This document shows, piece after piece, positions 25,101 through 36,887 of a stretch of 64,000 nucleotides of DNA. Position numbers and translations under genes: made by a program. Source of the DNA: Neocallimastix lanati (nom. inval.) (lineage: Eukaryota > Neocallimastigomycota > Neocallimastigomycetes > Neocallimastigales > Neocallimastigaceae); assembly GCA_016946835.1 (NCBI GenBank), contig JACVTC010000034.1:434001-498000 (forward strand), in the 5' to 3' direction. Position 1 is the stretch's first letter. Each line of letters begins with the position of its first letter. The notes under the pieces were generated by a model. It made no database searches. It worked only from the letters and a program-made list of their open reading frames with translations, and was not told where the DNA came from.

Positions 25101-26639
25101 TATATAAATAAGTAAATAAAATGTATTTTAAATAAATAACTTCAATTAAATAATAAAAATAATTATATATTAAAATACTATTGTAAATATTAATTATTTT
25201 TTAGATATTTTGTTAATCAAATTATTAGTTAAATATTATTATTTATAATTAAAATTAAATATTATTATAAAATTTATTATTAAAAATTATTAATTATAAA
25301 AATTAATTTTTTTTAAAATATTATCAAATTTGCTATTAAAATTATTAGTTAAATATTATAAAATTTTTATTTTATTTTTGAAAATAATTACAAATATTAT
25401 TTAAAATAATTATATTATTAAATTGATTATATTAATCTTTAAAAGTGCTTTATTAAACTTAAAAATATCGAAGAAACTAGTAAAAACTATTTTCTATATA
25501 TTTAATTATTCTAATTAAATTTTATTTAAATAATATTTATAAAAATTAAAAAAATTGAATTATTGATAATTAATTCAATAATCTCTAAATCTCTAAAATT
25601 ATAACTATAAATATGTAAAAATAATTTAAAAATGTTAATGAAAAAAAGGAATTTAAAAAGAATTTTTTTAAATCAAATAATTTTAGAAATAAGTTTAATA
25701 TAATTAATATAATAATTAATATATTTAATATAGTTAATAAATAAATATAAGAAACATAAATAACAATATATGTATATAAGTAATAGTGGCATATTATATC
25801 AAATGATGTATATCATATGTATATATGTGAAATTATTATAAAATGTATGATATAAATATTTTATAATGTAATATTTTTTAATTTTTGTAGTTCTTGATAA
25901 TAAATTAATAAAGTGTATTTAATAACAAATAATAAAGATTTCCAGTGAATTTACAACTAAAATTATATTCGTTAGAAAGTTTTACTCGATTTCTACAACA
26001 TATATTAATTTCAATTCATTAGAATCACCTGAATATGGATATATTGGACTTTAAAGAATTTTAGAAATATAAAAAATAATTTAATTATTTATATGAGCAT
26101 TTAATTAATAAATTTGTCTTATAGATAAAGTCTTTAATTTGATCATTATATTACTATTCATTATAAATTGAATTAATAATTAATAATTAATAATCAATTA
26201 AAATATTTTGAATGATTTAGTAGTTTTAGACAAATTATTACAATTATTAGTTATTAACTAGCTTAATAATTTCTAAAAGATTCTAAGAAATTCCTTAAAA
26301 TTCTAATGGTTTCTAAAAACTTTTTAAATAGTTTTATGGTTTTATTTTATTTTATTAAATCTATATTTGAATATACAATATTATACATTAAAGTATTATA
26401 AATTTTATGAATGTATTATCATATATGTAAAAATATAAATAATGAATAACAAATAATATTTAATATTTAAAAATAAAATAATAATAATTAATTAATAAAT
26501 TTATAATATTATAATTATTGTGAGTGTACACCACATTCTGCATGAATCCTTAATAGATTAATAGTCTCAATACTAAGATTCTTATTATTTTTTTAAATCA
26601 ATAATTTTGATCTAAAATTTATATTTTTTTTCTCCCTCC
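25101..26639. other. A+T-rich non-coding stretch
   Basis: No gene. It probably holds the rest of the LTR starting at 24913 and eroded retroelement flank. No further boundary was found. Confidence 0.4.
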
Positions 26640-26659
26640 TATCATCTTTCTTTGATGTT

Positions 26660-27571
26660 TTACAATATAGGAAAAAAAATAGTAACAAAAAGTCAATTGA
26701 AGAGAGCTCTCGTTCTTCGACTTCAATAGATCCAAAGGACTATGAATCTATCTCCTTCAATGAACAAAATACAATTAATTTTTCTGAAAATATAAGATTC
26801 CAATAGTAAATATTATATATCGTACTTTGATGAAAATTCAGACAAGGAAAATAAAAGAATCATCATCAATAAGATAAAATATTATGGTAATACAATGAAA
26901 TCCTTTTTTGGTATGAAGGATTTTAAATTATCTAAAGAAAATTTCCTTAATTAGTATGAACCTTTAATGATTTTGTTACTTAATGATAAAAAATCAAATG
27001 TATGAAAAGAAATCAGATTAAATCTGATGTTGTACAAACAATCATTATTAATATTATCAGTAAACAAGACCAAAACTATTTACGTTGATGTTAAACTGAT
27101 TTTTAATTTATAGAAAGATTGAATAATCAATTCTATCATTATTGAAATTCATTATTAAACATCCTAGAATATAAAAATAAAAATTTAAAAGTAGTTTACA
27201 ATAAATATTTACAATATGTAAATGACCTAAATAATCAGTTTGAACAGCATCAAACAGAATGCGAAAATTTAAAAAAGGATCCAATGGATGAAGAAACCAA
27301 GCTTTTATATTCCTTAATCGAATTAGAAAAAATAAGAATAAATTCACCTTCTATTTATAATTTTAAAAATTTTAATGATTTAATAGATGAACTATATAGA
27401 AGACACGATTTCTTTGAAAAGGCGAATTTATTGAAATATTCCAATTATATTCCTAGTGACTATAATATTAATAATATTAAAAGATTTAAAATTTTAATAA
27501 AAATTCAAATAGAGAATATTACTGTCATAACTGAAAACCAAAGGTCATTCTACCGGTTTCTTTAAATTTAA
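26660..27571 (+). pseudogene. Ty1/copia Gag remnant
   Basis: Reading passes through SSRSSTSIDPKDYES, then FKLSKENFLN, a TAG where the family has Trp, and YEPLMILLLND, a copia Gag signature. Then come LNNQFEQHQTECENL and LLYSLIELEKIRIN. The zinc knuckle at about 27500-27545 is visible only across one-base shifts (CHN, then PKGHSTGF). Stops and shifts are numerous. This is a different copia family from the remnant at 22250-24853. Confidence 0.65.
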
Positions 27572-27679
27572 TTCTTTATAAAAATAATAAAATTAATAAG
27601 AATAATAATTAAAAATAAGAATAATAAAAATAGATGTAAAATTAAAAATAATAAATTTATTTTATCTAATATTTATTAA

Positions 27680-28618
27680 GTGTCAAATATCAAAAATAAT
27701 TTTATTTCACATTTTATACTAAAAAATGGATGTAAAATAATTGTGGAAAACATTAATAATAAGGACAGAAAAAACCTTTTTATAATACTATTAATAAAGC
27801 TGATAAATCATTATAACCTATACACACAGATGTTGAAGGAAAACTCAAACACTCCTCCAATGATTTTAATTATTATGTTACTTTTTTAGATGGCTATTCA
27901 AGAAAATGCTGGATATACTTAATTTAAAGCAAATTGGATGTTTATGATATTCTTTCTAAATTTATTAAATTTATTATAAATACAACTAATTATAGAATTT
28001 TTAATACTAAATTTGATAATGGTACCGAATATATCAATAATAATATTTCAAACTTTTGAACTCTCATGGTATTAATTTTGTTCATTCTACCCCTGGTAAC
28101 TCTCATCAAAATGGACGTGCTGAATGTTTGAATCAAACATTAATTGTACTAAAACTTTATTAAACTCTGCTAAAGTTCCTCTTAAATTATGGGATTCCGC
28201 TATTCTTTGCTCTGTGTATTTATATAATATTAATCCACATCAAAATATTGATTACAAAATTCTCAATGAAGTATTTTCTAATAGGCCTGTTAATATTACT
28301 CATCTTAGAGTTTTTGGTTGTAAAGCTCTCTTATATAACAATCATATTTCCAATAAATTTGAAAATAATTCTAAATCTAAAATTTTCTTAGGTTATGCAT
28401 CTGATTATCTTGATAATAAAACCTTAGATTTATCTACTAATTCTATTATTAGCATTAGAGATGTTTATTTCATGGAATATATGCCCGGAACTATTAATAT
28501 TCCATTTTTTTTAAAATATATTGATTTCATTATTAATTTCAAGGTTTTATCAATTGAGGTGGAAAGTAATAATTATAATGATTACAATAATAATGAATAT
28601 TATAACAAAATATTATAA
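27680..28618 (+). pseudogene. Ty1/copia integrase remnant
   Basis: Across several frames the catalytic core is readable: IHTDVEGKL (first Asp), YYVTFLDGYSRKCWIYL, FDNGTEYIN (second Asp), NGRAECLNQT (catalytic Glu). The longest frame (28124-28618) carries LKLWDSAILCSVYLYN, HLRVFGCKALLYN and KIFLGYA, typical of the integrase C-terminal side. All three acidic residues survive although the frame is broken at least four times. Protease and pre-integrase parts between this and the Gag remnant at 26660 are deleted. Confidence 0.75.
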
Positions 28619-29077
28619 TAAATATAAAAACACTCAAAAACAAAAATTATTTATTTTTTTTTTATTTTAAATATTTTATTATTTATATTTATTATAATAC
28701 TAAAAAACCGTAAGGGTTGATATAGTATTAATATTAAAAAAGTTTTATTAAAAAATAAAGTTTTATTAACTAAAAAATTAAAATAAAAAACACAAAGAAA
28801 AGAATATTTTTTAATAAGAATTTTACTCATATTTATATTTTTTTCAAAAGTTAAAGTTATTAAAAAATAAAAATAAAAGTTTCTAAAAAGTTCTTAAAAA
28901 TTGAAAAATTTAGAAAAAATAGAAAACAATAGAATTAAGAATTTAATAGAATAAATTTTAATTAATTAAGCATAATAATTATCAAGAAATTCTAGTAATT
29001 TCTTGAACTATATAGAATCTTCTAGATATTTTTTAGAATAAAACTATAAAATAATAATAAATGTGAATCGAACACTA
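28619..29077. other. non-coding spacer
   Basis: A+T-rich, no ORF. It contains short repeats of TTCTAAAAAGTTC-like sequence but nothing nameable. Confidence 0.4.
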
Positions 29078-29398
29078 AGTAATTTGGGGTGTGGGGCATT
29101 TCGCCAAATTGCATTTCGCCAGATTGCATTTCGCCAATTTTTTTGAAAGCATGTGGCGTATTAAAAAAATGTGGCATTTCGCCAAGTTGCATTTCGCCAA
29201 ATTGAAAATTATTAAATAAATAAATAAATCAATAAATAAAATTAAATATTATTAATATCACATAAAAACAATTTTAAAAAAAATATATTTTGAATTAATA
29301 TTTATTTATTTATTCATTTATTTATATCAATACTCTACTTGTCGAAATGCAACCTGGCGAAATGCAATTTGGGGAAATGCAACTCTCCCAGTAATTTG
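29078..29398. mobile_element. MITE with ~50-bp TIRs and 9-bp target duplication
   Basis: The 303-bp element (29087-29389) is flanked by a perfect 9-bp duplication AGTAATTTG (29078-29086 and 29390-29398). The left end GGGTGTGGGGCATTTCGCC and the reversed right end GGGAGAGTTGCATTTCCCC pair along about 50 bp. Each TIR is built of repeated GCATTTCGCCAAATT units, and two extra units lie inside near 29175-29205. It has no coding capacity. A 9-bp duplication is the usual size for Mutator-like transposases, so a MULE-type mobiliser is inferred. Confidence 0.85.
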
Positions 29399-30196
29399 AT
29401 TCATGGTATTAGTTACTAACAACTATACCAGAAATAATATTTTTTAAATTTATGATAAAAGATGAAATTTATAATTTAAAATTAATTAATAAACTAAAAT
29501 TAATAATTTATAATAATAATTTACTAAACTATAAAATTATAAATAATTATTATAAAAAGTTAGTATTTTCAAATAAAATTTTAAGATTAATAAAAGAACA
29601 ATGTAAATTTAAATAATTAATATAGAAATTAAATTTAAATAATTTTATTATGTAAAATATATTTTATTATATAAATATTTGTTATTATTTGATATAATTA
29701 GTAAATAGTTATTTTATTTTAAAGACTTAAAACTAACCCTTTTTTTTAAAAATAGAAAATAAGACTTTAAATAGAATTAAAATAGTAATACTTTTTCTTT
29801 TTTAATATTTCTAAAAGATATAAATAGTAATTAAATTAGATAGTTAATTATATAGTTTAATCTTAACGAAAATTATAAAAACATGTAATAATTCTTATTT
29901 AAAAGAACAACATTTTTGTTAACATTTTTGTTTATCAAAACTTGTTTAATAAATACTTATTTTATCTTTATTTAAATTTAAAAGTATTTATTTAATATTA
30001 TAAATTTAAAACTTAATAAAAATTAATATTTAAAAATTAAATAAAATTTATGTATTAAAATAACTTCATTGTTTCTAATAAATCAATTTTAAAAAGTTTT
30101 ATAATAAAACATATTTTAATTATCTTAAAATTTATAACTTTGATAAAGAGTTATTAATAAACTAAAGTAAGTTATTAATAATTTCTTATCATTTAA
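29399..30196. other. non-coding spacer
   Basis: No ORF. A/T-rich sequence between the MITE and the 5' LTR of the gypsy element. Confidence 0.5.
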
Positions 30197-31093
30197 TATT
30201 ACGGTACAATTAAATAAAGAAAAATTAAACTATTTAAAGAAAATATTAAAGTAAAAAATATTATTAACAATTATAAATAAATATAAAAAAATTGAATATT
30301 AAAATATTAGTTATAGAATATTATAAAGTTAAATAAAAATAATTAGATGTATTGAAAAATCATGTATTAATTATATTATTTAATATTGTAAAATTTTTAT
30401 ATAATATTTTAATAATTTAGAAAATTTAAGTTTATTATATTTTTATTATTATATTTTTATTATTAAATTTTTATTATTAAATTTTATTATTAAATTTTTA
30501 TTATTAAATTTTATTATTAAATTTTTATTATTAAATTTTTATTATTAAATCTTTATTTTTATTTTTAATCTAATCAAATAAATATTTTATTAGTATAAAA
30601 AAGAACAAAGTAACACAATACCTTTGTTCTCCCCCTTTTTTTCTTACGACTTTATTATTATATTATTTTTTTAATATTTTCTAAAAGTTAAATAATAAAT
30701 TAAATAGTTTAAAATAAATTAATATTTATTAAATGATTTTTTCTAAATTTAGTGTTTTAAAAGTGTTTAATTAATAGTTTTTGTGTTTAGTGTATAATAT
30801 TAAGATAGTATAGTATAAAATTAGTTTAGTAATAGATTAGTTGTATTAAACATTTTATAGAAATAGTAATAGATTTAGAGAAATTGTTTAGTTTAGATTA
30901 GAATAGTTTAGATTAGGATATTAGTTTAAGTTATTCTAATTTAGTTTAGAATCTTTTAGATTAGGATAGTTTAGACTAAAATTAAAATAGTTTATTAATT
31001 AATTTAGGTTTAGAATTAGAGAATATTATTTTAAATTTTTCCTTATTATTAGAATATATTATTTTATTAATAAAATCTTCAGATCTTGTACCA
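30197..31093 (+). repeat. gypsy-1 5' LTR
   Basis: It starts TATTACGGTACAATT (the 3' copy has TGTTACGG) and ends GATCTTGTACCA. It contains an expanded ATTATTAAATTTTT array (30430-30550), a TATAAAA at 30594-30600, and just downstream a GAACAAAG...CTTTGTTC hairpin (30603-30629), probably near the RNA start. Confidence 0.85.
30594..30629 (+). promoter_or_regulatory. LTR TATA box and adjacent hairpin
   Basis: TATAAAA (30594-30600) is followed after two bases by an 8-bp inverted repeat, GAACAAAG and CTTTGTTC, with an 11-base loop and then a CTCCCCC run. The same layout occurs in the 3' LTR (37261-37287) and, with sequence changes, in a diverged minus-strand LTR at 48175-48210. Confidence 0.55.
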
Positions 31094-31285
31094 TAAAATT
31101 TGGCGAGCAATGCAGGACCTGAAGAGATAAAATAATATGAAAATAATAATTTGAGAAAATTTTAATAATTAATAAGGTTTAGAAAAAAAATTAATTTAAT
31201 CAATAAATAAATAATAAATAAATAATTAAATAAATAGTAAGATAAATAAAATAAATAAATAAATAAAAAAAAATAGATAATAAAT

Positions 31286-31317
<32 letters not shown>

Positions 31318-32034
31318 TTATTCTAAAATATTATTAATAGTAGTTATAAAAAATTAATAATTATAAAAAATTTGTTATTTTTACTTTTTTGAGAATATTA
31401 AAATCAAAAAGTATAGTAATTCATATACAGTGTTTAAACCGTAAGAAAATTAATTAATAATAAGTTAGGGTGATTCCAATTTATTATTAATTAAGGTTTT
31501 TAATCGATCTTGTGAGTGCGGTTTCCGTCCCGGAGTAATATAAAATTTATACTCCCCACGACACCTCTCCGTAGTTCGTTAACTATCCGAGTGTTGCCAG
31601 GGTTTCCGGACAAGATCGAGCACTGGCGAATAATGAACTTATATCACCGAAGGTATAAGGTTTTCTTTTTTTTTTAGAATTATTAATATAAAATAAAGTC
31701 GAGTCAACAATAAATAAATCGAAATATTCAGCAAAAAAATTTTTCAGTTTATTAGCAATTAAAATTTCAATTTAGTAATAGTTTAATTTTTCAATATATA
31801 GCTATTTCAAAATTTAGTTTAATTAAGATATAATTTTTTTTTTTAATCATTCATCCATCCATCTACTTAATAAAAATATACAATTAAAAGAATATATCAA
31901 TTCATCAATTTAATAAACAAAACAATTAATAATAATAAAAATAATAAAAATAAATTTATATAAGACATTTATCTCCTCATTCATCCATCAATTCATCAAT
32001 TAAATATTAAAAGCATTAGATTTTTTTAATCAAA
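31094..32034 (+). other. gypsy-1 leader with structured, GC-richer block
   Basis: Right after the LTR, TTTGGCGAGCAATGCAGG could be the primer-binding site, since it starts with TGG after the LTR. An A-run follows near 31290-31317. At 31504-31619 a GC-richer block carries a 10-bp inverted repeat (TCGATCTTGT and ACAAGATCGA), an inner hairpin (GGAGTA and TACTCC, 31532-31555) and a repeated GGTTTCCG. This could be an RNA packaging or translation structure; that role is inferred. Confidence 0.55.
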
Positions 32035-32960
32035 ATGAAAATTTTAGAATTGGAAAGGCTATTACCCAGACTTAACGAAGCGCAAGGGATGTCGATTCAT
32101 GGATCGATGAATTTTCAAGAATAATGGCACTGACTGATATCACCAATCCAAGAAGCATTCTTACCTGGGCAATGGAGTGCGTAGAAGGAAAGTTGAGGGG
32201 CACTTTACGAGAACTACATACAATAAATGAGGAAGGTAATGAACATTTTCCATAAATGAGAGAAATAAAAGAAGCAATTGAAAATTCATTAGAAGTAATT
32301 CCACAAGAGAAATGTAAAAGACTACAACGAATGAAAATTCAAAGAGGAGAAAGCATAAAAAACTTTAATTGGAGACATAGGAAAATATATAACAGTCTAC
32401 CAAAATTGTACCAAACATTTATAACAATAGAAGATTATGCTGATTCGATTATCTACCGTCCTTATGCTATATCACAAGTAATAACACAACGATGTATAGA
32501 TCTTGAAGATGCTTTTGAAGAAGCAGAGTTAGCTGAAAGAGCTGAAGAAGGAGGAAATCTTAGAAATGAAACCGTGATGACGACAGTATTTAATTCTCAA
32601 CCGTTCTATTACCGAAGTAACACTCATCCATTTAAACAATTCAATTCTCAAAGTTATAATTATAATTATAATGGAAGACAATTTTACTTTAAGAAAACTC
32701 CTCGATATTATACAAATTATAATGAAAATAGAGAATTTACAACTAATAATTATAATACTAAATTCAATTCTAAAAATGAAATTATGCAAAGTAATAATTT
32801 AGAAAACACCATACAAAATATTAAAGATAGTAAAATAAGAAATAACTTGGTAGATAATGAAATCAAACAAACCAGAAATACCATATTATTTGTTACCGTT
32901 GTGGACAACAAGGACACATTTATAAACTATGTTCTTATTCCTTTAAAGAATTTGCTAAAT
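32035..32960 (+). pseudogene. gypsy-1 Gag, broken
   Basis: It starts at ATG 32035 (MKILELERLLPRLNEAQG). A frameshift near 32095 leads into SWIDEFSRIMALTDITN. An in-frame TAA at 32253 precedes the long frame 32256-32963 (REIKEAIENSLEVIPQE, typical retrotransposon Gag helices, then an Asn/Tyr-rich basic region). The zinc knuckle CYRCGQQGHIYKLC is perfect (CX2CX4HX4C) but sits in another frame at 32891-32932. Gag would assemble the virus-like particle in the cytoplasm; the knuckle binds RNA. Confidence 0.8.
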
Positions 32961-33836
32961 TAGGAAATCAAAATAATACAATAAATTCAAACAATCATTT
33001 AAACTTCTAAACGGGAGAAGGGAAACTCCCAGTAATCAAACCAATGACGAAATAGTAGCTACTGCAGTTAGAAGAAAAGGAAAACAAGTTATTGAAAAAC
33101 CATATTCAAGAGATAAAAGAAAACCAAATGAAAATAAAATAAATGATAATACTTCTAATTCTAATAATATCATACAAGAAGATAACGAAGATGTAGAAAT
33201 TGAAACCAACGAAATAAATACAATATCTAATACTCCTATAAATGAAACCGAAAGACTTGAGGAGATTGATGTATCAGTTATTGGTCAACCCTCAATCAAC
33301 AAAGCTAAACGAAATTCAAAGAAACAAAAAGAAAAAGAAATATTAGAAAGCACTAAGAATCTCGGAGTTAGTTCTAATAAAGAATCTGGAGTTAAACTTC
33401 CAAGCGTAGAATTAGAAGAGAAGAAAGTTAAAACCAACAATCCCAATAAACAAATAACCATTATGGAAGGTCAATCAAAATATGATATTTGTAAAGACAT
33501 AAGTACTAAGTTTGCTAATATTACATTACCTTAATTATTGGATGTTAGTCCTAAACTCCGTGCTGATATTGTAAAGGTCTTAAATTAAAAACTACAGAAA
33601 CAATTAAAGAGATTCCTGAAGAAGTTGTATTATCTGCTATACGTAGGGAAGATGTTGCTACAGTTGAATGTTTAATTAATGGAGTCCAAGGTATTGCATT
33701 TTTAGATACAGGCGCAAGCATTAATATTATTACTAGACAATTTTTAAACAAGTTAGGAGATGTAAAACCAATTGGATTTGTTAAAAATAATTTTGTTCAA
33801 TTATTATCTAAAGAGAATGTTAACACTGAAATCTAC
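32961..33836 (+). pseudogene. gypsy-1 Gag-Pol linker and aspartic protease, broken
   Basis: A Lys/Glu/Asn-rich linker (for example ERLEEIDVSVIGQPSIN) runs to an in-frame TAA near 33532. After a shift near 33575 the protease reads ECLINGVQGIAFLDTGASIN, with the DTGA active-site motif at about 33705. It joins the following RT frame without a gap. The protease would act as a dimer to process Gag-Pol. Confidence 0.7.
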
Positions 33837-35534
33837 TTGCTAAAAGTTCAACTTGGAGATTTAGCTATTCATGATATATTCAGAGTTATAGATAATCACC
33901 AAAACCTATTTGATGTTTTAATTAGCTATAAAACACTTAAAGAAAATAATTTATTTATTAATCCTATTAAAAATAATTTGTGCGTAATGAAAGAAAATAA
34001 CAAATGGATGTGTGTCAAAAATTTTTGCAAAGAAGAGAAAGAAAATGTTATTAGTGATGATGAAGATGCTGAATCAATAATTATATATGATAAAACAAAT
34101 TCTGATATTAATAATAATTCCTATCTTTATTGCTTTGTTAATGAAATTGATAATATTAATAATAACTTAACAACAACTCAAAACAAAACAGAAGACTTTA
34201 AAACAATAACTAAAGAAGTAGATATCATTAATAAAAATGGTGTTTTTGAAAAAGATCAACTTCTGCAAAATATACTTAAAGGAATTCCAAAAAAGTTAAG
34301 AAATGAAGTAAAAAAGTTATTTGATGAATATAATACCATTCTTGCCACAAAAATTGATGAGTTAAAACCAACTAAATTGTTACCTCATAGTATTCAACTC
34401 GAGCCTAACGCTAAACCGATTAAACAGAGATGCTATCGACTTTCTAAAGTTCAAGCATTAGCTCTTAAAGAAGAATTAGAAAAACTTATAAAAAATAAAT
34501 TAATTGAACCATCACACTCCCCTTGGTCTTCTCCCGTTATTTTAGTGTCTAAGAAAAATAAACAGTGGAAAATATGTATAGATTTTCGAAAACTAAACAA
34601 TCTTACTATTAAAGATGCATATTCGTTACCGCTTATAGATGAAATTTTATTTTCTATCGGGAAAAAAGTTAAAGTTTTTACTACGATTGATTTATTTTCG
34701 GGATTTCATCAGATCCCTATGAACAAAGAAGATATTCCTAAAACTAGCTTTGCTACAATGTATGGTAACTATCAATTCTTAGTTATGCCCTTTGGTTTAT
34801 GCAATGCCCCAGGTACTTTTCAAAGGGAAATGAATAGAATATTCTTTCCTCTTATTGGAGTATGCATGTTTGTTTATATCGATGATCTAGTTATATTTTC
34901 ACCCTCCTTTGAACAACATACTATAGATATTAAGAAAGTGTTTGATATTATCAAAGAAAATGGATTAAAAATTAACTTAGAAAAATGTCACTCTTTTAAA
35001 ATAAAAGTCGAATTGTTAGGACATACTTTATCAATTAATGGTATTTCCCCTATTCAAGCTAAAGTTCAAGTCATATTAGAATGGATACCACCAAAAAATG
35101 TTACACAATTACAATCTTTCCTTGGTGCAGTGGGTTATTACCGTAAATTTATTCTTAACTTCGCTAATATCGCAAAACCATTATTTAAACTTGTAAAAAA
35201 AGGTGTAAAGTTTGTCTGGGGTAAAGAACAAGAAGAAAGCTTTAATGAGTTGAAACTAAAATTAGCATCTGCTCCTATTCTTGTTATGCCGTACTTTGAA
35301 AAACAATTTATAATCAGAACGGATGCCTCTTTCGATGGTATTGGAGGTGTTTTACTTCAGAAAGATGAGAATGGTATTGAAAAGCCAATTCACTTCGTAA
35401 GTCGCTCTTTAAAACCAACGGAAAAGAATTATTCAATAACTGATCTTGAAAGAACTGCCGCGACTTACTGTGTTCAAAAATTTAAATCTTATATTTCTGG
35501 AAATAAATATGAAATTCTTATTCACCGATCATAA
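33837..35534 (+). CDS. gypsy-1 reverse transcriptase / RNase H frame (565 codons)
   Basis: The open frame carries the end of protease, then RT from about residue 180 (LPHSIQLEPNAKPIKQR), with SPWSSPVILV, KICIDFRKLN, TTIDLFSGFHQIPM, MPFGLCNAPGTFQ and the YIDD catalytic motif near residue 346. The connection domain (LQSFLGAVGYYRKFI) and RNase H (RTDASFDGIGGVLL near residue 494) follow. The frame ends early in NKYEILIHRS because of a shift near 35518; the RNase H continues in the next frame as LFTDHKSLVGLF. The ATG given is internal to the original polyprotein and is not its real start. Confidence 0.85.
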   Translation: MLKVQLGDLAIHDIFRVIDNHQNLFDVLISYKTLKENNLFINPIKNNLCVMKENNKWMCVKNFCKEEKENVISDDEDAESIIIYDKTNSDINNNSYLYCFVNEIDNINNNLTTTQNKTEDFKTITKEVDIINKNGVFEKDQLLQNILKGIPKKLRNEVKKLFDEYNTILATKIDELKPTKLLPHSIQLEPNAKPIKQRCYRLSKVQALALKEELEKLIKNKLIEPSHSPWSSPVILVSKKNKQWKICIDFRKLNNLTIKDAYSLPLIDEILFSIGKKVKVFTTIDLFSGFHQIPMNKEDIPKTSFATMYGNYQFLVMPFGLCNAPGTFQREMNRIFFPLIGVCMFVYIDDLVIFSPSFEQHTIDIKKVFDIIKENGLKINLEKCHSFKIKVELLGHTLSINGISPIQAKVQVILEWIPPKNVTQLQSFLGAVGYYRKFILNFANIAKPLFKLVKKGVKFVWGKEQEESFNELKLKLASAPILVMPYFEKQFIIRTDASFDGIGGVLLQKDENGIEKPIHFVSRSLKPTEKNYSITDLERTAATYCVQKFKSYISGNKYEILIHRS

Positions 35535-36887
35535 ATCTTTAGTTGGACTTTTCAAAAATAAAGAAACTAACAATTCTAGACAAACTCGATGGGTATTACT
35601 TCTATCAATGCTTAAAGTTAAAGTTTTATATGAACCTGGAAAGAAAAATGTCATCGCTGATGCACTTTCTAGATTATCAACAAAAGAAAATACAATATTA
35701 GCAACTATTACTGAAGAGATAAATGAAAATAATCCATATAACTTACAAAATTTAAAGATAAATTTACAATAATTAATAACGAGGAATATTATAAAGATCA
35801 TGGAAAACTTAGAAAAGTTATAAAAAATCAAGACGAAAAAATTGATTTAATACTAAAAGCTCACAAAGTTGGTCACAAAGGAGTATTTAAAACTTACAAT
35901 AGACTTAAACGTGACTATTATTGGATCAACATGATACTTGACGTTAAATACATTGTCAGAACTTGTGATAGATGTCAACACTTTAGATCGCAATCTTTTA
36001 ATAACCAAACAGAAGATATTGCTACTCAACCTGGTTTACCATTTACGAAATTTGGTTTGGATATAGTAGGTCCACTTCCTACTTCAAGAAAAGGAAATAA
36101 ATATATAATAGTTTTAGTAGATTACTTAACAAAGTGGGTTGAAGCAGAACCAACCCAAAATATTGATTCAGATAATGTAATAGAATTTTTATCCAAGATT
36201 TTTGCTCGATTCAGAATACCAGAAATATTAGTAACTGATAATGGTCCACAGTTCTGTTCTGACAAAACAAAAGCATTCTTAGACTTATATGGTGTTTATG
36301 TTAACTTCGTTGTTACTTATCATCCAGAATCTAATGGTCAAGTAGAAAATCGAAACAAAGAAATAGGCAAATACCTTAGATTACTTTGTAATAAAAATAC
36401 ATCAATATGGGATGAAATGCTACCTCGTGCTTTATGGGCCTTGTGTACTTGTAAAAACGAAACAACTAAATTTTCAAGTTTTGAATTGTTATATGGCCGA
36501 CGTGACCTTCAGCCGTTTGAATTACAATTAAACTTAGATAAAAAGGAAAATTATGAAAGTGATGATGAATTTTTAATTAGAAGATTTACAAAACATTATA
36601 AATGGATCAAGGAAGCCATAAATAATATTCAAACAGCAAACAAAATCTGGGAAGATAGAAGAAAACAAGTAAAAAGACTTAAAGCTAATTATAAACCAGG
36701 AGATCTAGTAAATAGAAGAAAACTTGATCCATACTTATTAGGTCCTATGAAAATTGTTAAAAAACAATTCAATACTGTAACGTTATGTGATCCATTAACA
36801 AACGAAATTGCTGAAAGAAATGTCCACTTAAAAAATATTATACCTTATAGACTATGCGAAATTGAGATTTTAAGGGACGAAGTCTGA
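35500..36887 (+). pseudogene. gypsy-1 RNase H end and integrase, broken
   Basis: RNase H finishes at ADALSRLSTKEN (about 35655-35700). After a shift near 35765, integrase reads AHKVGHKGVFKTYNRLKRDYYW (HH part of the zinc-binding fold), CDRCQHF (CC part), FGLDIVGPL (first Asp), VTDNGPQFCS (second Asp), HPESNGQVENRNKEIG (Glu), and a GPY/F-like C-terminus (PYLLGPMKIVKKQFNTVTL) ending at 36887. The frame 35931-36887 is intact for most of the core. There is no chromodomain, unlike the element at 51845-58904. Confidence 0.85.
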
